From Argyresthia goedartella (lineage: Eukaryota; Arthropoda; Insecta; Lepidoptera; Argyresthiidae): a stretch of DNA of 64,000 bases. The stretch is from assembly GCA_949825045.1 (NCBI GenBank), contig OX463811.1, positions 1 through 64,000 on the forward strand, given 5' to 3'. Shown here in pieces: positions 25,108-34,860 of this stretch (positions are counted from its first letter, which is position 1; each line of letters begins with the position of its first letter). Below the pieces are notes generated by a model that was given only the letters and a program-made list of their open reading frames with translations, ran no database searches and was not told where the DNA came from. The position numbers were made by a program, and so were the translations under genes.

Positions 25108-27960
25108 CCAGTGGAATGGCTATCTTGATGTTTAGGTCCTCCGAGAAGGTGTCTGAACCAGTGCCTGCTTCAGTTTTTGAACCATCGGTAAAAATTCTAA
25201 ACTCTTTAACGTCGAGCCCCTCAACCCGATGGTCTTCATGTAACTGTATATTGTATTTTTTGTCAAAAACAAATTGTTTAGGGATTCTGTCACTGCAAGC
25301 CATAGAGATGGGAAATTTTTTGTAAACTTCCCCTAGGATGGCGGTGTGTGAGGTCCTGTTTTTCCTCCAAAGTCCTAAGGTGTTGAGTCTCACCGCAGAT
25401 GACGCGGCCTCCTGCTTAATATACAGCTGGAGTGGCGGAAGACACAGCATGGCCTCCATTGCTGCTGTTGGAGTAGTTCTCATACTACCTGTGATAGCCA
25501 TGCAGGCCAGCCTTTGGAAGCTTTGGAGTTTGCTTACCATTGTGGTTAGTTTGGTCCTGGTCCACCACACCACAGCTCCGTAGCAGACAAGAGGACGGAT
25601 CACCGTTACGTACAGCCAAAGAATGATGTTGGGAGAAAGTCCCCACTTTTTCCCCACCATTCTCCGACACTGCCAGAAAGCAATACTCGCCTTCTTTAGT
25701 TTTTTGTCGATGTGGCTACTCCAGTTGAGCTTGCTGTCCAAGGTTATGCCCAGGTACTTCACCTCAGTTGCTAGCTGGAGTTCCGTTCCAAAGAGCTTAG
25801 GTAGGGTATACCTACCAAGAGCCCTATTGTTAGTGAACATGACCATTTCCGTTTTTGTTGGGTTAACCGCCAGGTCATATTCTAAACACCAGCGCTCCAC
25901 GATGCGAAGAGCTGTTTGTTTAAGGTTGCATACTGTGCTCGCAAATTTACCTGTGATGAGGATTACCAAATCGTCGGCGTATCCTACGGTGTAGTATCCA
26001 TTAGCGTTAAGCTTGGTAATCAGGTCGTTAATGACCAGATTCCACAGAAGCGGGGAGAGAACTCCTCCCTGCGGGCATCCCCGCACTACCTCCGCCGACA
26101 GGGACTCTCCAGCTAGACGCACGATACGTTTGTTAAGCATGTTTGTGACCCAGTTGTTTACAGCTGTTGACACCCCATGCCTTGTTAGAGATGCACATAT
26201 ACTGCTATGCTGCGTCTTGTCAAAGGCACCTTCTATATCAATAAAAGTTCCAAGACAGATGCATTTGTTTTGAATCGTCTCTTCAATTGTGGATACAACT
26301 GCATGGAGAGCCGATTCAGTAGACTTACCCAAACTATATGCATGCTGATTCTTGTGTAAGGGTATATGTTTTAACGCTCCATCTCTCAGGTGTCTCTCGC
26401 ACAAACGTTCGAGAGTTTTAAGCAAGAACGAGGTGAGACTAATCGGCCTGAAAGATTTAGCGTTAGTGTAGTCGCTCCTTCCTGGCTTCGGTATGAAAAT
26501 TACGTTTACTACTCTCCACCTTTTGGGAACGTATCCGAATCTAAGACATGCTTTCATGATTCGGACCATTATATTGATGACGGGTTCCCCACCCCACTGT
26601 AGAAGTGCTGGGAAGAATCCATCTGGTCCTGCTGATTTAAAAGGTTTAAAGCTATTAATGGCCCATCTCACCTTGTCAGCAGTGATAATATTATTAGTTA
26701 TGTCTAAGTGGTCGACAGCTTCATGGTGAACCTCTTCCGGCCACACAATCTCTTGAATAGTTCTACTTCCGGGAAAGTGAGTTTCCAACAAGAGACTGTG
26801 TGTTTCTGTGGTGGAAGAGGTATATGTTCCATCGGGTTTTTTAAGCGACCCTAGCCTGGAGTTGCCTTGTTGAGCTAGTATTTGCCTTACCCGATTTGCT
26901 TGATCAACGGTTTCAATGTCGCTGCAGAATTTCCTCCATGAGTTGCTGCTTTTGAACCGTAGTCGTTTCTTGTACTTGGATTTGGCATCTTTATAGTTGT
27001 CCCAATCCTCATCAGCACTGGTGTTCATCGCCCTGTTTAGCAGTCTTCTGATCTTAGCACGCATCCTATCTAGATCAGGACCCCACCAAGGCTGCCCCTT
27101 GATGTTGGTAGGCGCTGGTGTGCTAAGCGGGCAAGTTGAATGGTAGCAGTCTATTGAAGTATTTGTAAAATCTGTTACCTGTTGTTCGATTTGTTCGGGT
27201 CCCTCCGGATCTGGCAGAGTCTCAGCCCAAGCAAGTCTTTCACCTAGGATAGCTCTGTACCTGGTTCTGTCAGTCTTGCGTGGGTTTCTCTTAGGGACAG
27301 TTGGGGAGAACGCTGCGTTGATCTCGAAGCGTATCCATCGATGATCAGAGCATGACGCCTCGTTGGACACATGCCAGCCCCCGACGTCGTCGGATATGTC
27401 CGCCGTTGCCAGGGTAATATCAACGATAGTTCTGCTCCGCTTGGTAACAAAAGTTGGTTCAGAACCTATGTTAAGCACATTGAGGTTTGTAGTAAATAGG
27501 TATTCAACAAGTGTCTTACCTCTGCTGTTCATATCTGGCATGCCCCACAGTGGGTGATGCGCGTTCGAGTCGGCCCCAACGATGAGCTGGAGGCCCGACT
27601 TCTCGCAGTGGTCCACCAGCCGGCACAGGTCGTGTGGAGGCGAGTTGTCCTCCGCAGGCATGTAGGCGGAGGCCACCACGAGCTCGCGGCACCTAGCTGT
27701 GTCGGGCAGTTGCAGCCTTATGGCACACAGGTCCCTGGAACAGAACTCTGTTAATGGCTGTGCTGGGATGTTGTTAGTAGTTATGATGCACGTTCTAGGG
27801 TTATCGTGATCAGTTGTACCGAAAAGCTTACCTCTCAAATTGGCGAGCCCTCGAATGCTACCGCGGTTGATCCACGGCTCCTGGATCAGAGCCACGGCAG
27901 TGCTGTTTGCCCCCAACCAGCGTCTTAACTGGGCCGTTGCAGTTTGGCTGTGTTGGAGGT
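25064..27960 (-). CDS. LOA-like LINE ORF2: endonuclease, reverse transcriptase, start of RNase H
   Basis: The retrotransposition enzyme. The frame is open upstream of its first ATG (27916) and overlaps the end of ORF1; the upstream residues LQHSQTATAQLRRW fit the start of an AP endonuclease, so translation probably begins by frameshift or re-initiation in the overlap. Endonuclease motifs: LIQEPWINRG, GADSNAHHPLWG and SDHRWIRFE. Reverse transcriptase: FRPISLTSFLLKTLER, GKSTESALH, DIEGAFDKTQ, GCPQGGVLSPLLWN and catalytic YADD. RNase H starts at FRIFTDGSKTEAG, and the frame ends shortly after VFQAE at 25064 because of a frameshift; the rest lies at 25107-24385. Confidence 0.88.
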
Positions 27961-29610
27961 TGGCTGCGCGTGCTCGTCCTGCGGTTGAGCAGCAGAACTT
28001 TCCCCGACTGCATCGGGGCCTGTTTGCTGCCGCTCTGGAGTGGAACTCTGGGGCTTAGCTGTTCTTGATGAAACCCCAGTGATGACCAGCTTAGAGCTGG
28101 TCTGCGCTACCACCGGTGGTTCCTTCACAAATTTCCCACCGGGTCCCTGAAATTTAAGGTAGACCGAACCACTACCAAAAAGGAGTTGTCTGCCCCTTCC
28201 CAGCAGGGTCGGCACCACATCTTCAGGGACGTCTGTGATGAGAAACAGGTTGTCCTGCTGCTCATCCACTTTCTGGAGGAGCCATCGGTCAACCTGTGCC
28301 CACTTGTTCATAAAGTGGAGGACTACGCCGACGTCGGGCGCAGACTTCCACTTGCCTCGTTCGTTGGGTATGAGCACCCCACATCGAACCCTGCGGACCA
28401 TCTCCGATTGGCGTTTCACCACCAACTGTACGTTGGATGGTGTAGACACACTGGAGACACACTCCCGCAGCCAGTTCAGGGAGTACTCGTCCTCCACGAA
28501 CAGTTTAAGGTGGCCGTCCTCGTAACGAGGCTTGCCACCGAATTTGGGGTTTTCCTTGCTCGGATCCGCCAACGCTTCCCTCAAGATTTTGTCATCAATC
28601 TCGTTGAGGATGAGCGTTGACAGATCCTGTGAAATATGACCAGTAGCGACGTCAGTTACGGCGATGTACTGGTCAGATTTCACCTTCTGAGCATAGGTGA
28701 CCCCAGCTCTGCGCGCTTCCGTGCACTGCTTTTTAGGCTCCACTCGAGGAGAAATACTATCCTCTAGTCGAGCCCTCTTAGCAGCCGCGCGCTCGTTTTT
28801 GCCGGATCTCTTGGCAGATTTCAACTTCTTGTTAGAAGTTGGACCACCAGAGAACGCTACGGTAGGTTTAGCCCCGTTTGAGTCTAGGGTTGCCCCTTTG
28901 ACACCACGGGAGCCGGTCACCTTACCCGCAGCTCCGGCTGTATTAACAGCGGGACCGCCATCGGTCGCCACCGTGGCAGATGGAACCCCATCTACGCCGG
29001 CAGCGGCCGATGTGGCAGCCAAACGCTGTTTTTTCTTCCACCGACGATTCGCCTTACGCCCTGGTCCGGTTTGCACCGTATCTGGACATTTAGTCGATGG
29101 GCCCTTCCCTTGCAAAGATTGCTTGGGTGGTTTACCCTTTCGACCAACCGTCGTCCAGGCGCTGGCGAAATGCTCGGCGATGTTTGTCGAATGGCTCCGC
29201 GCACCGGGTTGCCCCGTGGCCCTGCCTCTCGACTCACTTTCGGGCTTTTTGCAGCTAACCTCCACAGTGGAATCACTACCGGTTTGCACCGGTAGGTCAC
29301 TGATGGTGGCAGTGCGCCCAGTTGAGGCTTGAGGATCTGCCGAGGCAGATTCTCGCACCCGTTTGGAGACGCTTGCGGTTTTCACCGCTGGAAGAGTTCC
29401 AGATGGGTTTTTTGATCTGACACGATCCATGGTCAAATGTATAGAGATTCGTCTACTCGATTTCCCACCCTCCACGGAGCCCGCACAATTGGGAGCGCCT
29501 ACTCGCTTGGAACAGCTTTCAGTCGCTAGGAGTACCGAGTAGATATAGGAGCATAGGGCTGGTACTTGGCGCGACATCGGGAGCTCGCTTCTGTGGACGA
29601 TGGGAACCAA
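27925..29610 (-). CDS. LOA-like LINE ORF1 protein
   Basis: The presumed RNA-binding/chaperone ORF1 protein. The open frame is 561 codons beginning at a TTG at 29610; ATG codons at 29577 and 29430 are the likelier starts, the latter giving MDRVRSKNPS and about 501 residues. The N-terminal half is basic and low complexity, with patches such as KANRRWKKKQR and KSAKRSGKNERAAAKRAR. The C-terminal half (roughly residues 310-480) is a folded-looking domain (TYAQKVKSDQYIAVTD, YEDGHLKLFVEDEYSLNWLRE) similar to what I recall as the DUF4780-type domain of LINE ORF1 proteins. No CCHC knuckle is visible. There is no internal stop. Confidence 0.7.
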   Translation of the reverse strand: MVPIVHRSELPMSRQVPALCSYIYSVLLATESCSKRVGAPNCAGSVEGGKSSRRISIHLTMDRVRSKNPSGTLPAVKTASVSKRVRESASADPQASTGRTATISDLPVQTGSDSTVEVSCKKPESESRGRATGQPGARSHSTNIAEHFASAWTTVGRKGKPPKQSLQGKGPSTKCPDTVQTGPGRKANRRWKKKQRLAATSAAAGVDGVPSATVATDGGPAVNTAGAAGKVTGSRGVKGATLDSNGAKPTVAFSGGPTSNKKLKSAKRSGKNERAAAKRARLEDSISPRVEPKKQCTEARRAGVTYAQKVKSDQYIAVTDVATGHISQDLSTLILNEIDDKILREALADPSKENPKFGGKPRYEDGHLKLFVEDEYSLNWLRECVSSVSTPSNVQLVVKRQSEMVRRVRCGVLIPNERGKWKSAPDVGVVLHFMNKWAQVDRWLLQKVDEQQDNLFLITDVPEDVVPTLLGRGRQLLFGSGSVYLKFQGPGGKFVKEPPVVAQTSSKLVITGVSSRTAKPQSSTPERQQTGPDAVGESSAAQPQDEHAQPTSNTAKLQRPS

Positions 29611-30106
29611 GGTGTCAGCGACATGGTCCCACCGCCGTAGTCACCGAAGCTTACCCCGTCAGCATGACCCATCCCACCGCTATGACTGACGCCTTAGCGG
29701 ACCCTACACCCCTAGCCGTGGCCCTCTGACGGGACACTTGGCCGTTACCCCAACCCGCGGCTACGGGCGAGGCTACCGTTTTGCCTGAAATCCAGGCCAA
29801 AGAGGGCGTGTTGCCTTACGAAGCTAAATCCACAGCAACGCTCGGCTCAACCCCCCAGGACCCCTTCATCCTGGCCTACGGTGGTCAACTGCGCAGACCA
29901 CAAGACGCAGGTGAGTGTAGATAGTCTGCCGGGTACACCCACCTTAACCGACAGAACCGGAGCGACTTTTAGCCATCGGCTAGTAAGAGGTCCGGGGACC
30001 AGTCACTAGCCGCTGTTACCAGGGTGCACCAGGAGGAAGCAGAAGTTATGCAGTCGGACGTATCCTTCTGCATCACTTCAGCACCCCCACACTAGGAGGT
30101 AGTCGC

Positions 30107-30690
30107 TCAGAACACCCTTAAACTTCCATCAAAAACTACACGAAGTTTATTTGTTTGTTTTTCTGGCCTTAAAACAGCATGATGGGGCAAGAAAAACAAA
30201 CGTTGATCTTGTGGGTTACAGTTTGTTGTATTTATAATTTTAGCATGACCTAAATCAAGGTACTCTTGTATGAAATCTTTGTATAATTTATAAAATTCAT
30301 GATTTTTTTGGAATATTTTTTGTAAATGAAGCAATCTTTGTAATGCAATTGTAATTGTAAGTAAATGAATTGGAAGAGTCAACATCCTGTAATGAAATTT
30401 TTAGTGGAAGTTTGACTTCAAATTGATTGTCTTTTAAAATCACAGACTCTTGAAATACCTTTAAACTATACTTGTGTTCAGGCAAGGATTCATAATACAC
30501 CTCAGGAACCTTTTCTGTCTCCCAGAACTGCTTTACTTGATTATTAAGATCCACATCAGCGGTTGACAGTTTTTCATGAACTACTGTATGCATAGTTAAG
30601 GTTGTATTGCCAATGGACTTGCCTTGACCACAGACAGACACGATGTATCCAAGGCGGGTGTTGATCAGGACTGGATCCCCTGAGCTTCCT
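30107..30690 (-). pseudogene. BEL/Pao pol N-terminal region (post-protease spacer and RT start)
   Basis: Two overlapping frames (30641-30297 and 30385-30107), shifted near 30340, encode the Pao region between protease and reverse transcriptase: QFWETEKVPE, then FFLPHHAVLRPEKQTNKLRV and VVFDG. The frame stops exactly where the LOA-like LINE has inserted and resumes at 24298 on the far side. Confidence 0.85.
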
Positions 30691-31340
30691 CGACCTTGCC
30701 ATCTTGTAATATTCTGAAGAATACGTCAGCTGCTAGCAGAAGCGAGACTTCACTGTATTTGTATTATGCAAATTTTTCTGAATTGGACTGTGACGAAGTC
30801 CCCTCCACATGATGAATTAACGTGTTGTGATTAGCTTGGCACTCTCCACACTTGAAGGCATACCTGCACTTCTTCGCATGACGAGCGTTTCTTTAAAAAA
30901 CACAACTTTTGTATGTTGTTAATCCTCTCATCGCTATCAACAACAGCATCAAACATCTCAATGAATGGTCTATATTCCGCTATATTTTTGCCATTAAAAT
31001 GTGGAATTTCAAGTGTAGGGAGCTTCGCATTGTAACCTTCTTGGTTGGAGGAATTTCCTTTGGAGCTTGTTTTGTCCAAATCTTTCATGAGCCTCATCAT
31101 CTTGGCCTGTACTATTAAAGCTCGTTCCTCCAAATCTTCATCTTCGATGGTGTCGTCTTTTGACTTTAGCATTGTATGATAATGCGTGTATTTCGCAAGA
31201 ACGTCTGTAACCAGCTTCAAACGAACTTCTAAATCTTCCAACGTAGCTATCGACGAGCATTCTTTTAGAAATTTTTCTTGTCTAGTAATGCTTCCTTTAC
31301 ATTGAGCCCGTTGTGATATTAAAAGCTTTTTATTCGACAT
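30690..31340 (-). pseudogene. BEL/Pao gag with deleted protease
   Basis: The gag start is an ATG at 31340 (MSNKKLLISQRAQCKG). An N-terminal coiled-coil-like region and the PHFNGKNIAEYRPFIEMF motif are typical of Pao-family gag. The frame breaks near 30890. In another frame come a zinc-knuckle fragment (CRYAFKCGEC, then NTLIHH) and, almost at once, ADVFFRIL, which belongs after the protease domain. Most of the gag C-terminus and the aspartic protease are therefore missing by internal deletion. Confidence 0.75.
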
Positions 31341-31725
31341 AGTTGACGAAAAACTGCAAAATTTCTTTTTGTAAAACTGCAAGTAACGCGTACAATGAAT
31401 GAATTGCAAAAAGACCAATCTGTCAAAATCTGTAAGCTCGTTCTCGTTCGTTCACATGCTGCGCTGTCGCAAGCTGCCGCACACTCCCAACCAACCGACA
31501 CGACCATAGACTATCGATCGGTCCGACTCGCTGCTCGCAGGGCGCGCTCCGATCTGCCCGCGGCCAACAAACTGGTTAGCGTTGACAGCGCTGTTTGCAT
31601 GTTTGAAAAACGAACCCGATCCGATGACGCGTGATACTTGCAAACTGTAGCACTTATAACTTCACGAAATAGCTGTAAATTCTGGAGATTTTTATATCAC
31701 TGATAAGTTTTCGGCACCAATTTTA

Positions 31726-31862
31726 TGTTTAAGACACTGCTAATGTAAATGAAAGCTTGTAATATTTTATATGAATTAAATTTATTGGACACTAGACACA
31801 CCGTTATAAGATGGCACCAAGAAGGGCTGTGTTGCCAGTACAAAAATATTATGTCGTGTACA
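31726..31862 (-). repeat. BEL/Pao 5' LTR
   Basis: 137 bp, TG...CA on the minus strand, directly followed by TAAAATTGGTGCCGAAAAC, a primer-binding-like sequence. It contains AATAAA on the minus strand (31781-31786), a usable polyadenylation signal in the sense orientation of the neighbouring UCHL5 gene. Outer flank ATCAG. Confidence 0.9.
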
Positions 31863-31984
31863 ATCAGCAGGCTTTGAGCGTCGATGAGTCTAGTTTAGCT
31901 GTCGGCACGCTTTTAGCCTGTCTTCGAGCTTAGCCGACGCGCAAGCCGCTCGTTTGAAAGAGCTCCAAGATACAGTTAGACAGT
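31863..31984 (-). other. UCHL5 3' UTR (proximal part)
   Basis: 122 bp between the UCHL5 stop codon and the BEL/Pao insertion, with no AATAAA on the minus strand. Transcripts must run into the LTR or beyond to be polyadenylated. Confidence 0.6.
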
Positions 31985-32138
31985 TTACATTTTGAACTTC
32001 TTAGCGCTTTTCTGTGCGGCTCTCTCCTTCGCGTTCTCGTAGAGCGGCATGAGTTTCTTCTCTTCCGCCAGGATCTTCAGCAGCTCGATGATGAAGGGGA
32101 TGTAGTTGTGCCGCCGGCGCGCCATCTCCTGCTCGTAC
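31985..32138 (-). CDS. UCHL5: UCHL5 (Uch37) terminal coding exon
   Basis: Encodes the last 50 residues of ubiquitin carboxyl-terminal hydrolase L5, a deubiquitinase that edits ubiquitin chains at the proteasome (through Rpn13) and also works with INO80. The exon begins after ...CGAATCCAG| and reads YEQEMARRRHNYIPF to a TAA at 31985-31987. RRRHNYIPFIIELLKIL corresponds to the human RRKHNYLPFIMELLKTL, the C-terminal helix region (ULD) that contacts Rpn13; the basic KKFKM tail follows. The exon starts with the third base of a codon and pairs in phase with the exon ending at 63727. Orientation is toward the telomere. The catalytic UCH domain would lie beyond the right edge of the window. Confidence 0.9.
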
Positions 32139-32401
32139 CTGGATTCGAGGACAAAATAATGTCAAAACAAATAATCATTAATATTATAAAAGAACAAGTC
32201 CTGACTGACTGCTGAAATTCGGTGGGTGGCTTTCTTTTACGACGTAGAGATCCACTAAGAAACGGTTTTAAAGAAATCGGACCCTAAGTGGGTCGAAAAG
32301 ACCTTTAAAGTTTGTAATTGTGTATGTATGTGAACTTTATATGGGCTCAATGAACTGGGATGTGTTCCTAATTTGATTGAATCATCGAATGCCTCGAATA
32401 T

Positions 32402-32518
32402 ATCCAGCCAGCACTGCTCACCTCTAGGTTTCTTTATTTTCCACATTCGTCCATCAATATATCCAGCCAGCACTGCTCACCTCTAGGTTTCTTTATTTTC
32501 CACATTCGTCCATCAATC
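32402..32518. repeat. 59-bp tandem duplication
   Basis: Two near-identical copies with period 59 (32402-32460, 32461 to about 32518), each starting ATCCAGCCAGCACTGCTCAC, inside the UCHL5 intron about 260 bp upstream of the last exon in gene order. Confidence 0.9.
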
Positions 32519-33230
32519 TACTTGGACTTGCAAACGTCTTTCGACCATACAGCCTCTCTAGGTTTCTTTGGAACAATTTTAGTTAAGCCAAAAGAAGGTC
32601 CGTTAGTTTTAACTGACTTCAAAAGAGAGGTTCTACGGAACTACAAAATATTCACATAAACCTTGGCAGGCTAGAATATAAAGGAAATATTTGGTTTATC
32701 TATGAGAACACGCAGTAGTGCGCTAATATGTCACATAAGTTGCCATTATTTTTATCCCAGCGTTTCCTGCCAAGTTATAGTTAATGTTATTCTATTTCCA
32801 GACAATTATACAAACATAGGTATGTATGTATGTTTGTACAACGAGGCAAAGTTAACATGGCACCCGCGAGGCATTTGTTTCCCCTCTCTCGCTCGCTCGC
32901 TCTCGCCCTCGACGCGTCAGTAGGAAAGTGATGTACGCTATGACGTCATCAGAGCGATGTACCAAGTTAACTATACCTATTATGTATGACTTTGTTTGTC
33001 CGCGTCTTTTTCTGACACTGTATCGGATTGTGACCATTTTTAGGGTTCCGTACCTCAGAAGAAAATAAAAGGTCAAGTGCGAGTCAGACTCGCGCACGAA
33101 GGGTTACGTACCACCGCACAATGTTATTGAAGTACTGAAACGAATGAAGACCACGATTATTAATTTTTTCTGATTTTCTACCTGATTGCGGCCCCTCTAT
33201 TAAAACCATATTTCTCATTATACCTGACGT
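32519..33230. other. Intronic DNA with lepidopteran-type dispersed repeat motif
   Basis: No gene is visible. At 33040-33111 the sequences AGGGTTCCGTACCTCA and GTGCGAGTCAGACTCGCGCA followed by GAAGGGTTACGTACC resemble a short repeat I recall as very common in moth and butterfly genomes. A CTCG-rich microsatellite lies at 32885-32905. The assignment is from memory only. Confidence 0.4.
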
Positions 33231-33438
33231 TACCTGGCTTTAAGCCTAATATTGAGAGTAGCATACTTGACTTCCTTTCCGGTGCGACGAAATTAGCCCC
33301 AAACAGCTCACTTCCTGTTTAAAACTCCTAAAATACATGTCATATCCGTTTGGAACCTCAGCAACATTGCGCGCGTAAAGTTTCAGAAATGGCGGCAATT
33401 GAAGCCAGCGTTATTGCGCGCGCTCAATTTTCAGGTCA
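33231..33438. repeat. 209-bp repeat, inverted partner of 43221-43433
   Basis: This block is the reverse complement, with few differences, of 43221-43433. It includes GCGCGCGTAAAG and ATGGCGGCAATTGAAGCC. The right-hand copy is part of a foldback element (43072-43480), so this is probably a partial second copy of the same non-autonomous transposon. Confidence 0.8.
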
Positions 33439-34444
33439 TTTACGTTTTGGATTTCTTTTCGTGCGCACGCGTTCAAGAAAATTAAAAATATTCCTAGTTA
33501 TTCTTCGAAATATCCTTGGAATTTTGTTACGGTTATAGTGTTAATTGTTCAGTGTAACAGCAAAAAATAATCCGTTTAATAAAAATCGCGGTAAATAGCC
33601 CCGTGTAGTGAAACATCGAGGAGTGATCGCTACGGCAATTCCACTTCCACGTCTCCGGAGCGGAGGAGCAGCCGGAGGAGAAGACATCGGGGGAGTAAGA
33701 AAGAATTGAAGGACAAGTGAAATGGAAAAATCTTTCCAAGATTCAGCTAGTAAACTCTCGGCAATGCATTATCATATGGTGAACAGATCGAGTGATGCAA
33801 TGTTTAGTAACTCATACAATCTCGCAATATGATGATATGTTTGATTATGACATTGAATTTGACAGGAATATCGCGCCCTTTGATATAGGAGTGATATTAG
33901 TAAGTAGCTAATTGTAACTACCCTCGAAAGTACAAACATTGCACTCATCCGAATCTCACGCCGAGAAAATCATAAGTAAATCCAATCCAATCAGGTTAGG
34001 TATTTGCCGTTCGCATGAGTAACAAACTTTTATTGTTCTGTGCTGGGGTTCATTGAACTCGAGTGCGCCAAGTCCTTCGATGGCAATCATACTTGGCGGG
34101 AACGTGGTTTGATCAAGCAGAAGGAGGCGCAAAAAAGGGATATTTTCGACGGTCATGTCTTGGCTTGTTGAGCACCAAGCAGATTCCAAATACAGGGATA
34201 AGGTATGTAATACAATCAACGAGATGTCTTCCGAGGGGGAATATAATAAAATCGATTCTTATCAATTGCGAACTATTGACGTTGGACGAGTGGATCTCGT
34301 CCGCAGCGTCGCGAATCTATACTTAATACATTCACGACCGTCGCGTAATGGTAACCTCGTGCAAGATTCCGCCCTCGGTGGATATTCCATAACTAATCCC
34401 AGTTTTACAGATTTTATGTCCGAGGAAGGAGAAACCTGGAGATT
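33439..34444. other. Intronic stretch without recognisable gene
   Basis: I find no protein-like frame or known repeat here. Short open frames exist, for example on the plus strand from 34155, but their translation resembles nothing I recognise and runs into the GC-rich duplication that follows. Confidence 0.4.
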
Positions 34445-34860
34445 TTTCGTGAGTTTGAACTCCAGAGCAAGGCAAATAGAGGAGGCAAGCCCTTGCGCAA
34501 AGGGCTCCCCGCAACAGTTAGCCCACACTCGCGCGCAGCGGTGTCGCGCCCCCGCCGCCCGGAGCCCGGCTAGCGCTCCGGGCCGCCAGCCTGCGCAAGG
34601 CTGGCGCGCGCGCGGAGGGGAAGCAGGAGACAAACGACGACTGCGCGCATTTTCGTGAGTTCGACCTCCAGAGCAAGGCAAGTAGAGAAGGTGAGCCCTT
34701 GCGCTGCTGGCTGCCCGCAACACTTAGCCCGCGCCCGCGCGCAGCGGTGACGCGCCCCCGCCGCCCGGAGCCGGCATACGGTGAGCGCTTCGGGCCGCCA
34801 GCCTGCGCAAGGCTGGTGCGTGCGCGGAGGGGAGGCAGGAGGTGAACGAAGACGCGGCGA
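34445..34860. repeat. GC-rich 206-bp imperfect tandem duplication
   Basis: Two copies (34445-34650 and 34651-34860) both start TTTCGTGAGTT, continue CCAGAGCAAGGCAA and share CGCGCAGCGGTG and GGCCGCCAGCCTGCGCAAGG. The GC and CpG density is far above that of the surrounding AT-rich intron. The function is unknown; the several open frames across it are probably a by-product of high GC. Confidence 0.75.

Larger units (their letters stand above)
24299..30121 (-). mobile_element. LOA-like LINE, apparently full-length, nested in BEL/Pao RT
   Basis: A 5.82-kb non-LTR retrotransposon bounded by a 10-bp target duplication ACTTCCATCA (24289-24298 and 30122-30131). Removing the LINE and one duplicate restores the BEL/Pao reading FDGSAKTKNG, so the boundaries are firm. 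The 3' end is a short tandem repeat (CAATTGA units, 24299-24318) rather than poly(A). Order on the minus strand: about 0.5 kb GC-rich 5' UTR, ORF1, overlapping ORF2. I assign it to the LOA side of the I/R1/LOA group from FRPISLTSFLLKTLE; the clade is a judgement, not a tree. Confidence 0.88.
14603..31862 (-). mobile_element. BEL/Pao LTR retrotransposon, split by a Helitron and a LINE
   Basis: Two 137-bp direct repeats (14603-14739 and 31726-31862) begin TG and end CA on the minus strand and are flanked outside by the same 5 bp, ATCAG (14598-14602 and 31863-31867). Inside the right-hand (5') LTR the sequence TTGGTGCCGAAAAC on the minus strand resembles the primer-binding region of BEL-type elements. 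Coding remnants run right to left: gag, protease remnant, RT start, (LINE), RT, RNase H, integrase, DUF5641-type C-terminus. Without the nested Helitron and LINE the element is about 6.1 kb. It is internally deleted and frameshifted. Confidence 0.9.

Noticed and set aside
28697..29332. 211-codon plus-strand frame
   Set aside because: It is antisense to LOA-like ORF1 in GC-rich sequence. The sense frame has a continuous ORF1 and a coherent position in the element.
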